Source: Candidatus Haiyanarchaeum thermophilum (GTDB lineage Archaea > Nanobdellota > Nanobdellia > JAPDLS01 > Haiyanarchaeaceae). Taken from it: 64,000 bases of DNA. A program made the position numbers and the translations under genes. Shown one piece after another: positions 60,189 through 64,000 of this stretch (positions are counted from its first letter, which is position 1; each line of letters opens with the position of its first letter). The notes below the pieces were generated by a model. That model did no database searches, had not been told where the DNA came from, and saw nothing but the letters and a program-made list of their open reading frames with translations. The stretch spans positions 59,425 to 123,424 of the forward strand of contig JAPDLS010000002.1 in the NCBI GenBank assembly GCA_025920425.1, in the 5' to 3' direction.

Positions 60189-63100
60189 TTATATAGCTCT
60201 TATCTCTACACATTGCCTAGAATCACAGATTCCCAGATTGCTGATCCTAAATCTATATAATCCCTGAGGAAACTCAAGCTCCTCTCCTGTGAGATTCATA
60301 CTCATATTTAATCTCCATGGATCAAATATTATCTTCACATTCACCCTATCCTTTATCTGGAATCCAAATGTTGGATTTACTAGGCCAAAGAACTTCATCT
60401 CCTTTATCAAATTATATCTATCTATTGCAGATCCCTTAGTAGCTAGGCTATAGGCCAGGATGAAGCTATTCTTCATATATGTCTGGGAGAGGCTCAAATT
60501 ATAATAGCCTAGAGAATGGCTCAAATTGAATGAAACATAACTTATATCTCCCACATCCAAATTGTTGAAGAAGATTCCGAGGAAATATCTTGGAGCATAA
60601 GTAAATATATAATAATCCTTTTCTCTGAGGCTATCCTTCCTTATGAGATAATTGCTTGAAAATACCGAGATTGGCTCATCTATTATCGTGTTATTTGGAA
60701 TATATAGATTTGCATTCTCAGCTATTCCAGACAATCTCAATGTTACCTTATGCTCCTCAATGATCAGATCCACATAATTCTCCCCAACCACTTTGCTTAT
60801 AGGATCTCTGAGCCTTACATATATCCTATAGCTTCCCCTCCTCCCTATGCTTATCGTAAAGCTATAATTACCATTTCCATAATTGATGAAGTTGGATATG
60901 GGATAGGAATTTCCAAGGTCATCGAATATTTGGAAGTCCTGTTGGGAAGCATAATCTAGGATCTCAACTTCTCCTGTAGTTATATTTACTGTGGTTGCAC
61001 TTAAATCAAATAGAATTGGTTCTCCAATATAGAATACTGCATTTTTCTTTGGCTCCCTCAAATCAACTGCCACCATCCCTACTGTGATTTCCTCCTCATC
61101 TCTTACTTCATAACTTCCAGGATAACCTGAGAGGCCATAGGTATAAGTAGCTATTATCCTATCTCTCCCCATGAAACTCTCATTGGAGGTGAATGAGAAC
61201 TCTACTTGCACTGAGGCTCCAACTTTGAGAGTGAGGAACTTCTGGGCTCTAGCTATTTCTCTTCCATCCCTATCTAAGATTCTGAGGAGTAAGGAGCTGC
61301 CACTAGCAGTTGGAACATTGCCAAGATTAGTCAAATTGCAGATTATAACAATCTGTTCTCCAATCACATAAGCGCCTTTGTCACTCGAAAGATCGAGTAT
61401 CACATTAGCTGTGGGAGCAATAGTAACTGTAAAATCAGTTTCTATGGCCTTATCTAAGTCAAAAGACGTGTTAAGCACCCTCATCCTAATTTTATAATTT
61501 CCTGGAGGAAGGAGATCTGTGCTCCAATTATTAAAACAGAGTTTCGTGCCTTGAGCAGGTAGCAGGACATCGTAGGATCCATAGCAGCCTGGAAATGTAT
61601 CTACTACCTCATTGTTCTCATTGATCGCATAATAATAGACTTTGAGGGAGGCATTGAAGTTAGTATCATCTCCATCTATCCAAGAGTTAATACTCACATT
61701 CTGATTGGCATAATAGGTCCCTCCTACATTTAGGCCAAAGCTTACGTTTAGGAAGGGCTGAATGTAGAAGATCGTTGATGTGGAGCTACTTATTTCATCA
61801 TACTGTAGAGTTACCATTAACCTATGCTCGAACGCATGCAAGTTGTAATAACCTGCCTCATCCCTCAACTCCTGGAAATAACTATAGTTCAACTCCTCCC
61901 CCTTCCTCAACTCAAAACTGGTAGTATGCCATACTCCAAGCTCATTTTCAACGATCTTGAGGAAAACAACATGATCAAATGCTCCAGTATTCTTCAAATT
62001 TAGAGAAACATTGATTCCCAGATCATCTTTGGTATAGGACTGATTATATGTGGGAGAAATGATTGTAAGATTTATTCTCTTTAATGGAGTTATATGAACC
62101 ATCACCTCCTTGCTGAAACTCTTAGTTCCTACCTCACTCGTGTAACTTACATTCATCCTAATAATATAATCGTCTTCTACTCCTATTTTGCTCTCCTTAG
62201 TGGTTTCGTTCCATACATACCAATCGAGGAGCTTGTTATAGATGTAAGGTGACTCGCTCGGGGTAACTATATCTTCCTCATAGATCTGCTGGATGGATGA
62301 ATCATTGATCACAAACAATTTAACATTGGCTCTTATTCCAGCCTTCACCACACTCCTCTCAGTTGGGAAAATAGAGTAGCTTATAGTTACTTTCCAATCA
62401 TCAGGAATATAAGAGGAAGATTTATCAGTACTCAGAGTAGCATCCAGCTCAGCAACAGCTCTCTCCCAAGATTCCTTGTAGCCATCGCAAAAGTAGGCTC
62501 CTATTAATTCGTTATTATTCTCTAAGTTACATGCCCTTAGCTTACCGTTAACACAGATATAGTCGTTCGTCTCACTTCCATCTTCCTCATCGTAATTGCA
62601 TATACTCTCTAACTGGTTAACTCCTCCTAAAGTAGCATTCACTATTTTTCTTCCATTACAGCAGCACCAATCAGCATTCAAGAAATTATTTTCCCATGTA
62701 TCCTTCCAGGGATCATCTCCACAACAATTCCCCCCAGCCTCAATTATTAGACCAAGTGAAGAGCTCCAACTTCCTCCTCTTAAGATGCAGAAGCTTTCGG
62801 CATCATCTATATCATGCCAATAGCTTCCAGTAGAATTCACCATGCAAATAGCGTCTGTACCAGAAGGTATTGAAAGATTGGAATAACATTCCTTGTGAAA
62901 GCTACAGAAGCTTGAATTTTCACAACAACTGTAGAGCATGAAAGCTCCAAAGTTCTCGAAGCTCGAGAGATTGGCCAATTCACTTTCTACGAAGCTGAAA
63001 TTACAGTACTCAGTGCATTCAGTTCTACTTTCTTTCACTGAAAGATCTACTGAGCTTAAGTACTTCCAACCACCTTCGCATACATAGTGAGATGAATTTT

Positions 63101-64000
63101 TCCCAACTATATCACACACAATTAAGTGAAAGTATGGGGAGGATAGGAATGAATACTTGCAATTTCCACTTCCACATAGGTCGCTTAGTACATGCGTAGC
63201 ATAACTGCATCCACTCCTATTGCAGCTCTCGAACCCTCCTGTAGCTAGTGATTGATAACAGTAGAGATAGTCTCCATTCTTATCTATGAGGTGTTGGGGA
63301 TACCACGACTGCCCGTTAAATATCCAGGTTTTCTCTCCACTTGGAGGATTATATAAAATGCTATTGTTCCTTGGACAGAAGCTGCTTAGGGCATTTGCCA
63401 CCCATCCATTTGAGGTGCAAGCTACCTGAGAGTAGCATTGGAAGGAGCTCTCATCATAGTAAAAACCTGCAGAGCAATTGTGAGCTTCAGTAAAATAATC
63501 ACAATTTCCTACTACATTTCCCATGTACTGAAGCAGATTTGTGGAATAATTTACCCCCTCCTTACAATATAGGCAATAACTATAGTTTCCAAATCCAAAA
63601 TTATCTTGTGTTAAATCATCTCCACAGCATGCTGCTATTACCCAATTATATCCACAAGCCTCGCACCAAGCCTCATCTTTATCCAGATCCTCCCAGACTC
63701 CATCCTTACAATATAATTTCATTCCCTCAATTGTATAGCAGCTTCCAGATGCATAGCAAGTTCCGTTGTATACGCAACTATTTTGCTGAGGACAACAAGC
63801 TCTATCGTTTATATCTGATGAGCATTGACTTCCAGGAGCACATTCCCTATATCCAGCAAACTCATTGCTATCATCTCCACAGCATGAGGGACTTGGAGTG
63901 TTTGGAAAATTCCAACCCACTTGTATTCCCTTACTATTACCGTAGAGGATGCATGCCCATTCGAAATCATCTGCATGTACCCAATAGCTCCCTCCAACCT
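60189..64000 (-). CDS. Giant secreted Cys-rich protein with CCGDD and CARDB-like repeats (5' end outside window)
   Basis: The frame runs open to the right edge (GSYWVHADDFEWACILYG before the GTG at 63920), so more than 1260 residues are visible and the start is outside. The first third (~62700-64000) holds CCGDD modules: CCGDDSNEF, CCGDDLTQDN, CCENSSFCSFHKECYSN, CCGDDPWKD. The rest (~60300-62500) is a row of Ig-like/CARDB units (NVSINSWIDGDDTNFNASLK, GEQIVIICNLTNLGNVPTAS, YRIYVRLRD). Related modules occur in the 51168 protein. No membrane anchor at the C-terminus; probably an extended surface protein. Confidence 0.82.
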   Translation of the reverse strand, partial: VGGSYWVHADDFEWACILYGNSKGIQVGWNFPNTPSPSCCGDDSNEFAGYRECAPGSQCSSDINDRACCPQQNSCVYNGTCYASGSCYTIEGMKLYCKDGVWEDLDKDEAWCEACGYNWVIAACCGDDLTQDNFGFGNYSYCLYCKEGVNYSTNLLQYMGNVVGNCDYFTEAHNCSAGFYYDESSFQCYSQVACTSNGWVANALSSFCPRNNSILYNPPSGEKTWIFNGQSWYPQHLIDKNGDYLYCYQSLATGGFESCNRSGCSYATHVLSDLCGSGNCKYSFLSSPYFHLIVCDIVGKNSSHYVCEGGWKYLSSVDLSVKESRTECTEYCNFSFVESELANLSSFENFGAFMLYSCCENSSFCSFHKECYSNLSIPSGTDAICMVNSTGSYWHDIDDAESFCILRGGSWSSSLGLIIEAGGNCCGDDPWKDTWENNFLNADWCCCNGRKIVNATLGGVNQLESICNYDEEDGSETNDYICVNGKLRACNLENNNELIGAYFCDGYKESWERAVAELDATLSTDKSSSYIPDDWKVTISYSIFPTERSVVKAGIRANVKLFVINDSSIQQIYEEDIVTPSESPYIYNKLLDWYVWNETTKESKIGVEDDYIIRMNVSYTSEVGTKSFSKEVMVHITPLKRINLTIISPTYNQSYTKDDLGINVSLNLKNTGAFDHVVFLKIVENELGVWHTTSFELRKGEELNYSYFQELRDEAGYYNLHAFEHRLMVTLQYDEISSSTSTIFYIQPFLNVSFGLNVGGTYYANQNVSINSWIDGDDTNFNASLKVYYYAINENNEVVDTFPGCYGSYDVLLPAQGTKLCFNNWSTDLLPPGNYKIRMRVLNTSFDLDKAIETDFTVTIAPTANVILDLSSDKGAYVIGEQIVIICNLTNLGNVPTASGSSLLLRILDRDGREIARAQKFLTLKVGASVQVEFSFTSNESFMGRDRIIATYTYGLSGYPGSYEVRDEEEITVGMVAVDLREPKKNAVFYIGEPILFDLSATTVNITTGEVEILDYASQQDFQIFDDLGNSYPISNFINYGNGNYSFTISIGRRGSYRIYVRLRDPISKVVGENYVDLIIEEHKVTLRLSGIAENANLYIPNNTIIDEPISVFSSNYLIRKDSLREKDYYIFTYAPRYFLGIFFNNLDVGDISYVSFNLSHSLGYYNLSLSQTYMKNSFILAYSLATKGSAIDRYNLIKEMKFFGLVNPTFGFQIKDRVNVKIIFDPWRLNMSMNLTGEELEFPQGLYRFRISNLGICDSRQCVEIRAI

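Noticed and set aside
63809-63997. Small minus-strand frame at the right edge
   Set aside because: It is in a different frame from the continuous Cys-rich coding frame that runs to position 64000 with the same composition as the rest of that gene.

Overview
The window is an AT-rich stretch of an archaeal chromosome. Archaeal markers include a 7S SRP RNA with the conserved helix-8 motif, an archaeal DnaG, RNA polymerase subunit K, ribosomal protein S17e, an archaeal-type inositol-phosphate synthase, ether-lipid enzymes, class III (archaellin-type) pilin signal peptides, and TATA boxes about 25 nt upstream of many start codons, which suggests leaderless mRNAs. Arginine is mostly AGA/AGG and the RNA genes have GC-rich stems, which would fit a thermophile. 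The large share of small membrane proteins, pilins and Cys-rich surface proteins resembles DPANN-type genomes, but I cannot fix the lineage from the sequence. I see no rRNA, CRISPR array, transposase or integrase.

Layout. 1-5330: a truncated secretion ATPase with a Cys-rich front domain, two coiled-coil proteins, and a run of four small four-helix membrane proteins (candidate envelope machine 1). 5379-8860: a compact dNTP operon (anaerobic ribonucleotide reductase, redoxin, dCTP deaminase/dUTPase-like protein, activase). 8909-10233: a pilin and a ribbon-helix-helix operon with a perfect palindrome at its promoter. 10447-12418: LutB/LutA-like Fe-S proteins. 12465-16160: tRNA-Leu with a probable intron, helix-turn-helix proteins, a MinD ATPase, PadR, inositol-phosphate synthase, then SRP RNA directly followed by tRNA-Val. 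16165-19542: dnaG operon with a small TOPRIM protein and tandem paralogues of unknown function. 19640-26787: pilins, a DUF35-HMG-CoA synthase fusion, a VTT membrane protein, tRNA-Gln, and a second Cys-rich secretion ATPase. 26770-36915: Ca-type P-ATPase, rpoK-rps17e, DHH esterase, trpS, and lipid/central-metabolism genes. 36953-41472: a canonical Tad-like pilus operon (Pro-rich protein, tRNA-Gly, ATPase, two membrane platforms, pilin). 41500-45833: a KaiC-like pair, a UbiA prenyltransferase and a Tes-like radical SAM protein. 45844-51136: large multispanning membrane proteins resembling lipid-linked-sugar glycosyltransferases. 51168-64000: giant secreted proteins (one with a Hint/intein-like domain, one a BNR propeller on a pilin-like stalk), a group of minor pilins, and an exported bifunctional-nuclease-domain protein.

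The unifying theme is the cell surface: three type IV pilus/secretion ATPases, about ten pilin-like proteins, ether-lipid enzymes, and a block of sugar-transferase-like and adhesin-like genes that could build and decorate these fibres. The least explained parts are the ATPase + coiled-coil + four-helix membrane cluster at the left end, the Hint-bearing exoprotein, and the sialidase-propeller pilin island at the right end.
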